Part shown: positions 41,382 through 51,578 of the stretch, piece after piece
Layout: each line of letters starts with the position of its first letter
How positions within the stretch are numbered: position 1 is the stretch's first letter
NCBI RefSeq assembly: GCF_000730625.1
Contig: NZ_BBIT01000005.1
Location: 310,001 to 374,000, forward strand
DNA: 64,000 bases
Direction of reading: 5' to 3'
DNA from: Pseudomonas oryzihabitans NBRC 102199
GTDB lineage: Bacteria; Pseudomonadota; Gammaproteobacteria; Pseudomonadales; Pseudomonadaceae
Notes under the pieces: model-generated
Database searches by the model: none
What the model saw: only the letters and a program-made list of their open reading frames with translations
Told to the model about the DNA's origin: nothing
Made by a program: the position numbers and the translations under genes

Positions 41382-43430
41382 GTGAGCGCCAGCAATCCGC
41401 TGCTTCAGTCCCATGACCTGCCGCCCTTTTCCGCCATCAAGCCCGAGCACGTCGAGCCGGCCATCGATACCATCCTGGCCGAGAACCGTGCCGCCCTGGC
41501 CAAGCTGCTGGAGACCCAGAAGGAACACCCCACCTGGGCCGGCCTGGTGCTGGCGATGGACGAGCTGAACGATCGGCTGGGCCAGGCCTGGAGCCCCATC
41601 GGCCACCTCAACGCCGTGTGCAACAGCGCCGAGCTGCGCGCCGCCTACGAGGCCTGCCTGCCCAAGCTGTCGGCCTATTCCACCGAGATCGGCCAGAACA
41701 AGGACCTCTTCCAGGCCTACAGCCGCCTGGCCGAGAGCGAGGAAGCCAAGGGCTTCGACGTCGGTCAGAAGACCACCTTGGAACACGCCCTGCGCGACTT
41801 CCGCCTGTCCGGCATCGATCTGCCGCCAGCCGAGCAGCAGCGCTATGCCGCCATCCAGGCGCGCAAGTCCGAGCTGGGCAGCAAGTTCTCCAACCAGCTG
41901 CTCGACGCGACGCAGGCCTGGACCAAGCACCTCACCGACGAAGCCGCCCTCGCCGGCCTGCCCGAGTCGGCCAAGGCCCAGCTGCAGGCCGCCGCCCAGG
42001 CCAAGGAGCTGTACGGCTGGCTGGTGACCCTGGAATTCCCCAGCTACTACGCGGTGATGACCTACGCCGACGACCGCGCCCTGCGTGAAGAGGTCTATGC
42101 CGCCTATGCCACCCGCGCCTCCGAACAGGGTCCCAACGCCGGCCAGTTCGACAACGGCCCGGTGATGGAGGAATTGCTCGACCTGCGCCAGGAACTGGCC
42201 CGCCTTCTGGGCTACGCCAACTACGCCGAGCTGTCGCTGGCCACCAAGATGGCCGAGAGCAGCGACCAGGTGCTGGGTTTCCTGCGCGACCTCGCCGTGC
42301 GCTCAAAGCCCTTCGCCCAGCGCGACCTGGAAGAATTGCGCGCCTTCGCCGCCGAACAGGGCGTGCAGGATCTGCAGAGCTGGGACACCGGCTACTTCGC
42401 CGAAAAGTTGCGCCAGCAGCGCTATTCCCTGTCCCAGGAAGAGGTCCGTGCCTGGTTCCCGGTGGACAAGGTGCTGTCCGGCCTGTTCGCCACCGTACAG
42501 AAGCTCTATGGCATCGAGATCGCCGAGCTGCGCGACTTCGAGAAGTGGCATCCGGATGTGCGCCTGTTCGAGATCAAGGAAAACGGCACCTCCATCGGTC
42601 GCTTCTATTTCGATCTCTATGCCCGCGCCAACAAGCGTGGCGGTGCCTGGATGGACGGTGCCCGCGACAAGCGCCGCGATGCCCAGGGTCGGCTGATCGA
42701 TCCGGTGGCCTACCTGGTCTGCAACTTCACCCCGGCCAGCCCCGGCAAGCCGGCGCTGCTCACCCATGACGAGGTAACCACCCTCTTCCACGAATTCGGC
42801 CATGGCCTGCACCACCTGCTGACCCGCGTCGAGCACGCCAGCGTCTCCGGCATCAACGGCGTGGCCTGGGATGCGGTGGAGCTGCCCAGTCAGTTCATGG
42901 AGAACTGGTGCTGGGAGCCCGAGGGCCTGGCGCTGATCTCCGGTCACTACGAGACCGGTGAGCCGCTGCCCCAAGAGCTGCTGGACAAGATGCTGGCGGC
43001 CAAGAACTTCCAGTCCGGCCTGATGATGCTGCGCCAGCTGGAATTCTCGCTGTTCGACTTCGAGCTGCATGCCAGCCACGGCGATGGCCGCAGCGTGCGC
43101 GAGGTGCTGGAAGGCATCCGCGACGAGATCTCGGTGGTACGGCCGCCGGCCTACAACCGCTTCCCCAACAGCTTCGCGCACATCTTCGCCGGCGGTTATG
43201 CGGCGGGTTACTACAGCTACAAGTGGGCCGAGGTGCTGTCCGCCGATGCCTTCGCCAAGTTCGAGGAGGAAGGCGTCTTCAACCCCGAAACCGGCCGGGC
43301 CTTCCGCGAAGCCATCCTGGCCCGCGGCGGCTCCCAGGCCCCCATGGTGCTGTTCGTCGACTTCCGCGGTCGCGAGCCAAGCATCGACGCCCTGCTCCGC
43401 CATTCCGGGCTGAGCGAGGAGGCGGCGTGA
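41382..43430 (+). CDS. prlC: Oligopeptidase A (M3 metallopeptidase)
   Basis: Encodes a 682-residue cytoplasmic zinc oligopeptidase that degrades signal peptides and short peptides. The zinc motif HEFGHGLHHLL sits near residues 470-480, with the third-ligand region GINGVAWDAVELPSQFMENW downstream. The start is GTG at 41382 with GAGGGG six bases upstream; the open frame upstream (to 41319) has no homology. It overlaps the zinc-ribbon gene by four bases. Confidence 0.96.
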   Translation: MSASNPLLQSHDLPPFSAIKPEHVEPAIDTILAENRAALAKLLETQKEHPTWAGLVLAMDELNDRLGQAWSPIGHLNAVCNSAELRAAYEACLPKLSAYSTEIGQNKDLFQAYSRLAESEEAKGFDVGQKTTLEHALRDFRLSGIDLPPAEQQRYAAIQARKSELGSKFSNQLLDATQAWTKHLTDEAALAGLPESAKAQLQAAAQAKELYGWLVTLEFPSYYAVMTYADDRALREEVYAAYATRASEQGPNAGQFDNGPVMEELLDLRQELARLLGYANYAELSLATKMAESSDQVLGFLRDLAVRSKPFAQRDLEELRAFAAEQGVQDLQSWDTGYFAEKLRQQRYSLSQEEVRAWFPVDKVLSGLFATVQKLYGIEIAELRDFEKWHPDVRLFEIKENGTSIGRFYFDLYARANKRGGAWMDGARDKRRDAQGRLIDPVAYLVCNFTPASPGKPALLTHDEVTTLFHEFGHGLHHLLTRVEHASVSGINGVAWDAVELPSQFMENWCWEPEGLALISGHYETGEPLPQELLDKMLAAKNFQSGLMMLRQLEFSLFDFELHASHGDGRSVREVLEGIRDEISVVRPPAYNRFPNSFAHIFAGGYAAGYYSYKWAEVLSADAFAKFEEEGVFNPETGRAFREAILARGGSQAPMVLFVDFRGREPSIDALLRHSGLSEEAA

Positions 43431-43699
43431 GCGAGCCGATCCGCAAGAGGTTCATCGCCGGGGCGGTCTGCCCGGCGTGCCAGGCGCAGGACACCCTGAA
43501 GATGTGGACCCAGGAGGGCACGCCCCATCGCGAGTGCGTCTCCTGTGGCTACAGCGACACCCTGGACGAGCGCGGCAATTCGGTCCCCAAAGAATTGCCG
43601 ACGCGAGTCAATATCAGGGCGCTCAAGCCCAAGAAGCCCGATCCCACCGTGCAGGCCGTGCAGTTCTTTCCTAATCCCAAGCTGAAGAAGACGGATTAG
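43427..43699 (+). CDS. YheV-family zinc-ribbon protein
   Basis: A 90-residue protein beginning (GTG) SEPIRKRFIAGAVCPACQAQD with CPAC and CVSC knuckles about 25 residues apart, forming a predicted zinc ribbon, and a basic tail ending NPKLKKTD. It matches the YheV family, which is commonly encoded after prlC. Its GTGA start overlaps the prlC stop, so translation is coupled. The function is not established. Confidence 0.9.
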   Translation: MSEPIRKRFIAGAVCPACQAQDTLKMWTQEGTPHRECVSCGYSDTLDERGNSVPKELPTRVNIRALKPKKPDPTVQAVQFFPNPKLKKTD

Positions 43700-43716
43700 G
43701 CAGCGGTGACCTTCGA

Positions 43717-43760
43717 CAAGACCGCGCCCGGGATCACCCGGGCGCGGTCTTGCTGTTTTT
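43717..43760 (+). terminator. Strong terminator after prlC-yheV
   Basis: A perfect 16-base stem (43717-43732 with 43737-43752) and a four-base loop is followed by CTGTTTTT. It lies 17 bases past the zinc-ribbon stop codon. Confidence 0.93.
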
Positions 43761-44066
43761 GGGTCGAGTGAAATCGATCCGCATAGGACTTCTGCAGCGA
43801 TGAAAACAGGCTTCAGCGCAGGGGGTCTCAAGCTTTATCCACAAAAAGCGGATTCGATAGCCAGCCGATCGTCTTTTTAATCCATTGATACTAAAGGCTT
43901 TTTATTTGGTCCATGGCTGAGATTAGGGATTTCTCATGAAGTTATACCGATTTTATCCCCGATTTATCCACAGGCTGCGCATCCGTGAATGACCCGGGAG
44001 TCTTTTTCCGCGATCGGACTCCAAGGGGATAACCGCCACCCTCGTCCCCCATGAGGAAAGCCCCCC
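43761..44066. other. Gene-free AT-richer gap with two DnaA boxes
   Basis: About 306 bases between a terminator and the CigR-like gene. Exact TTATCCACA boxes are at 43835-43843 and 43964-43972, with TTTATCCCCG just before the second. The middle (43870-43960) is clearly richer in A and T than its surroundings. An inverted repeat GGAGTC and GACTCC flanks about 43997-44022. The gap must hold the promoter of the downstream exported protein. Confidence 0.65.
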
Positions 44067-44525
44067 ATGCGTACCCTCCTCGCTGCTGCAGCCTTCTGTC
44101 TGACCTGTAACCTGGCCCTGGCCGCGCCGCCGGATCACGAACCTGGCGGGCCCAAGGGACCGCACGGGCCGGGCTGGCAGGAACAGGGTGGTCCCAAGGG
44201 CCAGGGACCCGGTCCCAAGGCGCATGATCAGGGTCGTCCGGGTGCCGGACCGGCCGCCGGCGGGCCGCCCGATCTGGGACCGGCGCGGGAGCGCATCAAG
44301 GCGCTGCGGGGACAGATCGGCCGTGGGGGTGACCTGCCCCCGGGTCTGCGTCTGGAGCGTGGGCGTCCTCTGCCAGCCGGCTACGGCCGCGCCCTGCCCC
44401 CGGACATCGCCCGCCAGTTGCCTGACTATCCCGGCTACGAATGGCGACGCCTGGGTACCGACATGGTGCTGGTCGCCGTGGGCACCGGACTCGTCTACGC
44501 CATCCTGCAGGGCGTGCTGGACTAG
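44067..44525 (+). CDS. Exported CigR/RcnB-like protein
   Basis: A 152-residue protein with a signal peptide (MRTLLAAAAFCLTCNLALA), a long glycine/proline-rich stretch (about 20-85), and a conserved C-terminus: LPPGLRLERGRPLPAGYGRALP, then YPGYEWRRLGTDMVLVAVGTGLVYAILQGVLD. This tail resembles the RcnB/CigR superfamily, and its last 20 residues could span the membrane. Function is uncertain; members have been linked to metal homeostasis or virulence control. Confidence 0.75.
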   Translation: MRTLLAAAAFCLTCNLALAAPPDHEPGGPKGPHGPGWQEQGGPKGQGPGPKAHDQGRPGAGPAAGGPPDLGPARERIKALRGQIGRGGDLPPGLRLERGRPLPAGYGRALPPDIARQLPDYPGYEWRRLGTDMVLVAVGTGLVYAILQGVLD

Positions 44526-44787
44526 TCCGCCCAATTCTTTTGCCGGCAGCCCGCGGGCACCGCCGACTTCACCACAGGCTCTGGCACGGGCTCCCGGGGC
44601 CGGCCGCTCGGGCGTGGCCCGCCGGTGCGCCGGCGCAGGCGATAAATGGCGAAATCCCTCTGGCACAGTGCCAGCCCGGATTTTAGTAGAATAGCCGCCG
44701 CGCGCGGCCGCCTTCCGCCTCCAGACGGTAGGGAAACCGGGCCGCCTCGCATCGGTCTCAACGCCCATCGCTCGCCAAGGATTTCCC

Positions 44788-45954
44788 ATGAGAGCTCTGC
44801 CCCGTCTGCTGCCGCTGGCCCTGTTCGCCCTGCTCGTGGGGCACAACGCCCCGGCCCGCGCCGAACCCGGTCTGTTCAATCTGCTGGTCGGCAGCTACAC
44901 CGCGGGCAGCAGCCAGGGGTTGTATGTCTATCGCTTCAACAGTCGCAATGGTCAGATCGATGGCCCGCTGCGCATCGTCAAGGCGTCCAATCCCTCGTTT
45001 CTGACCCTGTCTCGCGATGGCCGGACCCTGTTCGCCGTCAACGAGAATGGCCGGGGCTCTAGCGGCGACAGCATTGGCCGGGTCACCTCCTATCGCTTCG
45101 AACCGGGCAATGGCCGCCTGCAGCAGGTCAGCCAGGTCAAGAGCCTGGGCGACGAGCCGACCCATTCCAGCCTCAGCACCGACGGCAAGTTCCTCTTCGT
45201 GGCCAACTACTCCAGCCTGCCGGAAGGCTCTCTGGCGGTGCTGCCGATCCAGGACGGCGGCGTGCTCAGTCCGGTGGCGCAGATCGAATTCCACCAGCCC
45301 AGCGAACAGCACCCGCGCCAGCAGTCGAGCCATGTGCATGCGGCGGTGACCACCCCGGACGGCCGCTTCGTCTTCGCCCCGGATCTGGGCGCCGATAAGG
45401 TCTTCGTCTATCGCTATCTGCCGCAGCAGCCGGAGCGGCCGCTGGTGGCCGCCGAGACGCCCTTCGTGCCGGTGCCGGAAGGCAGCGGGCCGCGTCACCT
45501 GGTGTTCAGCGCCGATGGCCGCTACGCCTACCTGACCCTGGAACTGGCCGGGCAGGTGATGGCCTTCGCCCACCAGGACGGCATGCTGCGGCAGTTGCAG
45601 AGCTACAGCCTGACGCCCCAGGAATTCACCGGCGAGCGGGATGCCGGCGCCCTGCACCTGTCCGGTGACGGGCGTTTCCTCTACGTCGCCAGTCGCGGCA
45701 CCGACAACCAGCTGGCGGTATTCGCGGTGAATCCCGACGGTACCCTGACCTTTGTCGAGCGCCATCCGGTCAACGGCCTGTCGCCACGGGAATTCGCCAT
45801 CGATCCGTCCGGGCGCTTCCTGCTGGTGGCCAACCAGAAATCCAATCAGCTCAAGGTCTTCGCCCGGGATCCCGACAGCGGCAAGCTCGGCGACGAACTC
45901 CAGAGCCTGGACGTTGGCGCGCCAGCCGACCTCAAATTCGTCGCGGTACCCTGA
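44788..45954 (+). CDS. Periplasmic lactonase-like beta-propeller (6-phosphogluconolactonase family)
   Basis: A 388-residue protein with a signal peptide (first about 25 residues, ending ARA) followed by a seven-bladed propeller of the YbhE/lactonase type. Repeated blade motifs include PSFLTLSRDGRTLFAVNE, DGKFLFVANYSS, DGRFVFAPDLGADKV and GRFLLVANQKSNQL. Cytoplasmic relatives hydrolyse 6-phosphogluconolactone; export suggests a different sugar lactone here. The stop overlaps the next gene by one base. Confidence 0.88.
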   Translation: MRALPRLLPLALFALLVGHNAPARAEPGLFNLLVGSYTAGSSQGLYVYRFNSRNGQIDGPLRIVKASNPSFLTLSRDGRTLFAVNENGRGSSGDSIGRVTSYRFEPGNGRLQQVSQVKSLGDEPTHSSLSTDGKFLFVANYSSLPEGSLAVLPIQDGGVLSPVAQIEFHQPSEQHPRQQSSHVHAAVTTPDGRFVFAPDLGADKVFVYRYLPQQPERPLVAAETPFVPVPEGSGPRHLVFSADGRYAYLTLELAGQVMAFAHQDGMLRQLQSYSLTPQEFTGERDAGALHLSGDGRFLYVASRGTDNQLAVFAVNPDGTLTFVERHPVNGLSPREFAIDPSGRFLLVANQKSNQLKVFARDPDSGKLGDELQSLDVGAPADLKFVAVP

Positions 45955-46343
45955 TGACCCACTTCGATCGTCTGCACCACGTGGCGCTGATCTGCGCCGA
46001 CTACCAACGCTCCCGGCACTTCTACACCGAGATCCTCGGGCTGCCGGTGATCGCCGAGACCTATCGCGAGGCCCGGCGTTCCTGGAAGCTGGATCTGGCG
46101 GTGGGCGCGCATGCCCAGCTGGAGCTGTTTTCCTTTCCCGATGCGCCGCCGCGGCCCTCGCGCCCGGAAGCCCAGGGCCTGCGTCACCTGGCGTTTGCCG
46201 TGGCCGACCTGGACGCCACCGTCGCCCACCTGCAGGGCCATGGCGTGGTCACCGAGCCGATCCGCACCGACGAACTGACCGGCAAGAGATTCACCTTCTT
46301 CGCCGATCCGGACGATCTGCCGCTGGAAGTCTACGAGCGCTAG
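45954..46343 (+). CDS. VOC-family (glyoxalase-like) protein, YaeR type
   Basis: A 129-residue vicinal-oxygen-chelate fold protein of the SMU1112c/YaeR group. It shows paired beta-alpha-beta-beta modules with putative metal ligands His8 (RLHHVAL), Glu in QLELFSF, His in LRHLAFAV and Glu in LPLEVYE. Start and preceding stop overlap (TGATG), so it is coupled to the lactonase gene. The substrate is unknown. Confidence 0.88.
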   Translation: MTHFDRLHHVALICADYQRSRHFYTEILGLPVIAETYREARRSWKLDLAVGAHAQLELFSFPDAPPRPSRPEAQGLRHLAFAVADLDATVAHLQGHGVVTEPIRTDELTGKRFTFFADPDDLPLEVYER

Positions 46344-46351
46344 CGCGCCGC

Positions 46352-47335
46352 TCAGGTCGCCAGCCGCGCGCCGGCCAGGGACTCGCGCGGCAGCTCCAGT
46401 TCTTCCAGCAGCCAGTCGAGAAAGCGCTGCACCAGCCGCTGGCGCCGCTTGCGCTCGGGCAGGATGGCGTAATAGCCATAGCGCGAGGTGGCCAGCCCGG
46501 CGAAGGGGCGACAGAGCAGCTCCTGCTGCAGCAGGTCGTCCACCAGGTGGCGCCAGCCGATCGCCAGGCCCTGGCCGGCGATGGCCGCCTGGATCACCAG
46601 GGTGTAGTTGTCGAAGCTCAGCACCGCACCGGACGGGGCCGCGGGCAGGGGCGCCAGGTCCAGCGCCGGCAACAACGTCTTCCAGTCATACCAGCGGCTG
46701 TTGGGCGCCGCCTTGAGATGCAGCAACGGCCACTGACCCAGCTCCAGGACGGGTAGCGGCGGCTGCCGACCCTGGAGCAGCCGCGGACTGCACACCGGAA
46801 AAACCTCTTCGCGAAACAGTGGCCAGGCTTCGCCATGCTTGAAGCGGCCGTCGCCAAAGCCCAGGGTGATGTCGATCTCCGGACCGGGCAGGGGCACCCT
46901 GTCGCTGGTCACCAGGCTGACGTCCAGCTCCGGATGGCGGGCATGGAAACGTGGCAGACGCGGCAACAGCCAGTAGGCGGCAAAGGCGAAATCGGTGGCC
47001 ACCTGCAGCACCTCATGGGCGGGGCGGGCGGTAACCAGCCGCACCCCCTCGTCCAGGGTGGCGAGACCGGCCTCGACGTATTCCTGCAGCAGCCGTCCGG
47101 CTTCGGTGAGCAGGATGCCGCGATGGACGCGATCGAACAGCCGCACCTGCAACTGGGCTTCCAGGCGCTTGATCTGCTGGCTGATGGCCGGCTGCGTGGT
47201 GCCCAGTTCGCCCGCCGCCGCGGTAAAGCTCAGGCGGCGCGCCACCACCTCGAAGGTGCGCAGGCTGTCCAGCGCCAGGGCAGGGCGGTCGGCAGGGGCG
47301 GCGTCCAAGAGTATGTTTCCATGGCGATTGGTCAT
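46352..47335 (-). CDS. LysR-type regulator of choline-sulfate use
   Basis: A 327-residue LysR regulator. The helix-turn-helix LSFTAAAGELGTTQPAISQQIKRLEAQL lies near residues 35-62, with a periplasmic-binding-like effector domain behind it. It is divergent from betC with a 105-base gap containing nested inverted repeats, the usual layout for a LysR regulator and its target. Related LysR genes sit beside betC in other pseudomonads, so choline sulfate or choline is the likely effector (inference). Confidence 0.9.
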   Translation of the reverse strand: MTNRHGNILLDAAPADRPALALDSLRTFEVVARRLSFTAAAGELGTTQPAISQQIKRLEAQLQVRLFDRVHRGILLTEAGRLLQEYVEAGLATLDEGVRLVTARPAHEVLQVATDFAFAAYWLLPRLPRFHARHPELDVSLVTSDRVPLPGPEIDITLGFGDGRFKHGEAWPLFREEVFPVCSPRLLQGRQPPLPVLELGQWPLLHLKAAPNSRWYDWKTLLPALDLAPLPAAPSGAVLSFDNYTLVIQAAIAGQGLAIGWRHLVDDLLQQELLCRPFAGLATSRYGYYAILPERKRRQRLVQRFLDWLLEELELPRESLAGARLAT

Positions 47336-47342
47336 AAGCCTA

Positions 47343-47415
47343 GCTTATCCGAAACATCATCCCCAGTGGCCTTCACGCAGATTTTTCAGCATTGGATGAT
47401 GGGTCACCCATAAGC
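47343..47415. promoter_or_regulatory. Nested inverted repeats between LysR gene and betC
   Basis: Two nested dyads share one centre: GCTTAT (47343-47348) with ATAAGC (47410-47415), and CATCATCC (47355-47362) with GGATGATG (47394-47401). They fill the gap between the divergent promoters and are good candidates for LysR recognition and activation half-sites. Confidence 0.6.
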
Positions 47416-47440
47416 AACCCTGATCCTAGCGGAGGCGCTC

Positions 47441-48952
47441 TTGTCCAAGCCGATGAACATCCTCTTTCTCATGGCCGACCAGATGGCGGCGCCCATCCTG
47501 CCGCTGTACGACGCCGCATCGCCGATCAAGCTGCCGAACCTGCAACGCCTGGCCGAACAGGCCGTGGTGTTCGACTCCGCCTACTGCAACAGTCCGCTGT
47601 GCGCACCCTCGCGCTTCACCCTGGTGAGCGGCCAGCTGCCGTCGAAGATCGGTGCCTACGACAATGCCGCCGACTTCGCCGCCGACATCCCCACCTATGC
47701 CCACCACCTGCGCCGCCTCGGCTATCGCACGGCGCTGTCGGGCAAGATGCATTTCTGCGGACCGGATCAGTTGCACGGCTACGAAGAGCGCCTGACCAGC
47801 GACATCTATCCCGCCGACTACGGCTGGGCGGTGAATTGGGACGCGACGGACGTGCGCCCGAGCTGGTACCACAACATGTCCTCGGTGCTGCAGGCCGGGC
47901 CCTGCGTGCGCACCAACCAGCTGGATTTCGACGAAGAGGTGGTCTTCAAGGCGCGCCAGTACCTCTACGATCACGTGCGTCGCGGCGATGACCAGCCGTT
48001 CTGCCTGACCGTGTCCCTGACCCATCCGCACGATCCCTACACCATCCCCCGCGAGTTCTGGGACCTGTACAACGAGGTCGACATCCCGCTGCCGCAAGGC
48101 GCCATCCCCCAGGCCGAGCAGGATCCCCACAGCCAGCGCCTGCTCAAGGTGATCGACCTCTGGGACAAGCCGCTGCCCGAGGCCAAGATCCGCGACGCCC
48201 GCCAGGCCTACTACGGTGCCTGCAGCTACGTCGACGCCCAGGTCGGCCACCTGCTCAAGACGCTGGAGGAATGCGGTCTGGCCGACGACACCGTGATCGT
48301 CTTTTCCGGCGACCACGGCGACATGCTCGGTGAGCGCGGACTTTGGTACAAGATGCACTGGTTCGAGATGGCCGCGCGGGTACCGCTGCTGATCCATGCG
48401 CCCGGTCGCTTCGCCCCGGCGCGGGTGCAGGCCTCGGTGTCGACCCTGGACCTGCTGCCGACCTTCGTCGAGCTGGCTGGCGGCCAGCTGCCGGACGAGC
48501 TGCCGCTGGATGGCCGCTCGCTGCTGCCGCACCTGGAAGGCCGGACCGGGCACAACGAGGTGATCGGCGAATACCTGGCCGAGGGCACCGTCAGCCCGCT
48601 GCTGATGATCCGCCGTGGCGCCTACAAGTACATCCACTGCGAACTGGATCCGCCACTGCTGTTCAATCTGCAGAACGATCCGCTGGAGCGTGAGAATCTG
48701 GCCGACAGCGCCGACTACGCCGAGTTGCTCGTCAGCTTCCAGGCCGAGGTCCGCCAGCGCTGGGACCTGCCGCGCCTGCACGCCGAGGTGCTGGCCAGCC
48801 AGCGGCGCCGCCGCTTCGTCGCGGCGGCCCTGGAGCAGGGCGAGCGGACCAGCTGGGATCACCAGCCCTTCGTCGATGCCAGCCAGCAGTACATGCGCAA
48901 TCACATCGACCTCGACGACCTGGAGCGTCGCGCCCGCTACCCTCAACCCTGA
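47441..48952 (+). CDS. betC: Choline sulfatase
   Basis: Encodes 503 residues of the type I sulfatase family that hydrolyse choline-O-sulfate to choline and sulfate. The sulfatase signature CAPSR (about residues 54-58 in CNSPLCAPSRFTLVSG) carries the cysteine matured to formylglycine; MADQM at the start and FSGDHGDMLGE supply metal ligands. The C-terminal choline-sulfatase extension is present. The start is TTG at 47441 with GGAGG five bases upstream; the ATG four codons later is too far from it. Followed by choX. Confidence 0.93.
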   Translation: MSKPMNILFLMADQMAAPILPLYDAASPIKLPNLQRLAEQAVVFDSAYCNSPLCAPSRFTLVSGQLPSKIGAYDNAADFAADIPTYAHHLRRLGYRTALSGKMHFCGPDQLHGYEERLTSDIYPADYGWAVNWDATDVRPSWYHNMSSVLQAGPCVRTNQLDFDEEVVFKARQYLYDHVRRGDDQPFCLTVSLTHPHDPYTIPREFWDLYNEVDIPLPQGAIPQAEQDPHSQRLLKVIDLWDKPLPEAKIRDARQAYYGACSYVDAQVGHLLKTLEECGLADDTVIVFSGDHGDMLGERGLWYKMHWFEMAARVPLLIHAPGRFAPARVQASVSTLDLLPTFVELAGGQLPDELPLDGRSLLPHLEGRTGHNEVIGEYLAEGTVSPLLMIRRGAYKYIHCELDPPLLFNLQNDPLERENLADSADYAELLVSFQAEVRQRWDLPRLHAEVLASQRRRRFVAAALEQGERTSWDHQPFVDASQQYMRNHIDLDDLERRARYPQP

Positions 48953-48973
48953 ACCGTTAACAGGAGCACGGCC

Positions 48974-49891
48974 ATGAAACACCGAATCATCGCTACCTTC
49001 ACGCTGGCCCTGGTCAGCCTGTCGGCCCAGGCCGAGGACCAGGCCTGCGCAACGGTTCGCCTGGCCGATCCGGGCTGGAGCGACATCGCCGCCACCAACG
49101 CCCTCACCGGCGCGATCCTGGGTGCGCTGGGCTACACCGGCAAGGTCGAGACCCTGGCGGTGCCGATCATCTATGGCGGCATGCGCAACGGGCAGGTGGA
49201 TGCCTTCCTCGGCAACTGGATGCCGGCGCAGCAGGCGCACTATGACCAGTTCGTGAAGACCGGGCAGGTCACCGAGCTGGCGCAGAATCTGGTCGGGACC
49301 GAATTCACCCTGGCGGTGCCCACCTATGTCTGGGAAGGCGGGGTGAAGAGCTTCGATGACCTGGCCAAGCATGCCGACCAGTTCGGCAAGAAGATCTACG
49401 GCATCGGCGCCGGCGCGCCGGCCAACCAGTCGCTGCAGAAGATCATCCAGGACAACGAGTTCGGTCTGGGTGGCTGGCAACTGGTGGAGTCCAGCGAGCA
49501 GGCCATGCTTTCCCAGGTCGGGCGCGCGGTGAAGCGCGACAAGGGGGTGGTCTTTCTCGGCTGGACCCCGCACCCCATGAACGTCGACTACCCCATCAAG
49601 TACCTGACCGGCGGCGACAAGTACTTCGGCACCGCCGGCACGGTCAACACCCTGACGCGCAAGGGCTACGCCGAGCAGTGCCCCAATCCGGCCCGCCTGC
49701 TGAGCAACATGAAATTCACCCTGGACATGGAGAACGCCGTCATGAGCGCCGCGCGGGACAAGGGCGGCAGCTACGATACCGCCGCCAAGGCGTGGCTCAA
49801 GGCCCATCCCCAGGTGCTGGAGCCCTGGCTACAGGGCGTCACCACCCGCGATGGCCAGCCGGGCCTGCCGGCGGTACAGAAAGCCCTGTGA
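48974..49891 (+). CDS. choX: Choline/betaine ABC substrate-binding protein (ChoX-like)
   Basis: A 305-residue periplasmic binding protein with signal peptide MKHRIIATFTLALVSLSAQA. It belongs to the OpuAC/ChoX type, with the LADPGWSDIAATNALTGAIL motif and the FLGWTPHPMNVDYPIKYLTGG block that provides aromatic residues for the quaternary amine. It lies 21 bases after betC. No permease or ATPase gene follows, so it must share an ABC transporter encoded elsewhere. Confidence 0.9.
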   Translation: MKHRIIATFTLALVSLSAQAEDQACATVRLADPGWSDIAATNALTGAILGALGYTGKVETLAVPIIYGGMRNGQVDAFLGNWMPAQQAHYDQFVKTGQVTELAQNLVGTEFTLAVPTYVWEGGVKSFDDLAKHADQFGKKIYGIGAGAPANQSLQKIIQDNEFGLGGWQLVESSEQAMLSQVGRAVKRDKGVVFLGWTPHPMNVDYPIKYLTGGDKYFGTAGTVNTLTRKGYAEQCPNPARLLSNMKFTLDMENAVMSAARDKGGSYDTAAKAWLKAHPQVLEPWLQGVTTRDGQPGLPAVQKAL

Positions 49892-49908
49892 GCGCTATGG
49901 CCTGAGGG

Positions 49909-51442
<1,534 letters not shown>

Positions 51443-51447
<5 letters not shown>

Positions 51448-51486
51448 TTTGACCTCGGCGAGTCATAGGGACCTGGTCATTATGAC
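51443..51486. promoter_or_regulatory. Three NorR-type enhancer boxes
   Basis: Three GT-N7-AC sites occur in tandem: GTCAATTTGAC (51443-51453), GTCATAGGGAC (51462-51472) and GTCATTATGAC (51476-51486). The first and third are near-perfect palindromes. In E. coli NorR needs three such sites upstream of its target. The first box covers the norR start codon, which would allow autorepression. Confidence 0.8.
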
Positions 51487-51528
51487 AAGCTCCCTAGATA
51501 AAAGCCTGATCTGGCGCAGTTTTTTGGT

Positions 51529-51543
51529 TGGCACGACTTGTGA
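51529..51543 (+). promoter_or_regulatory. Possible sigma-54 promoter of the flavohemoglobin gene
   Basis: TTGGCACG at 51528-51535 matches the -24 element well. The expected -12 GC falls on GA at 51542-51543, so the second element is weak. It lies between the NorR boxes and the gene, 35 bases upstream of the start codon. Confidence 0.5.
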
Positions 51544-51578
51544 TACGGCCAGGGCAGTCCTGTTTGGAGATCCCTGCC

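Noticed and set aside
48974-49891. choX as part of a full ABC transporter operon
   Set aside because: The next gene is the convergent norR; no permease or ATPase gene lies nearby.
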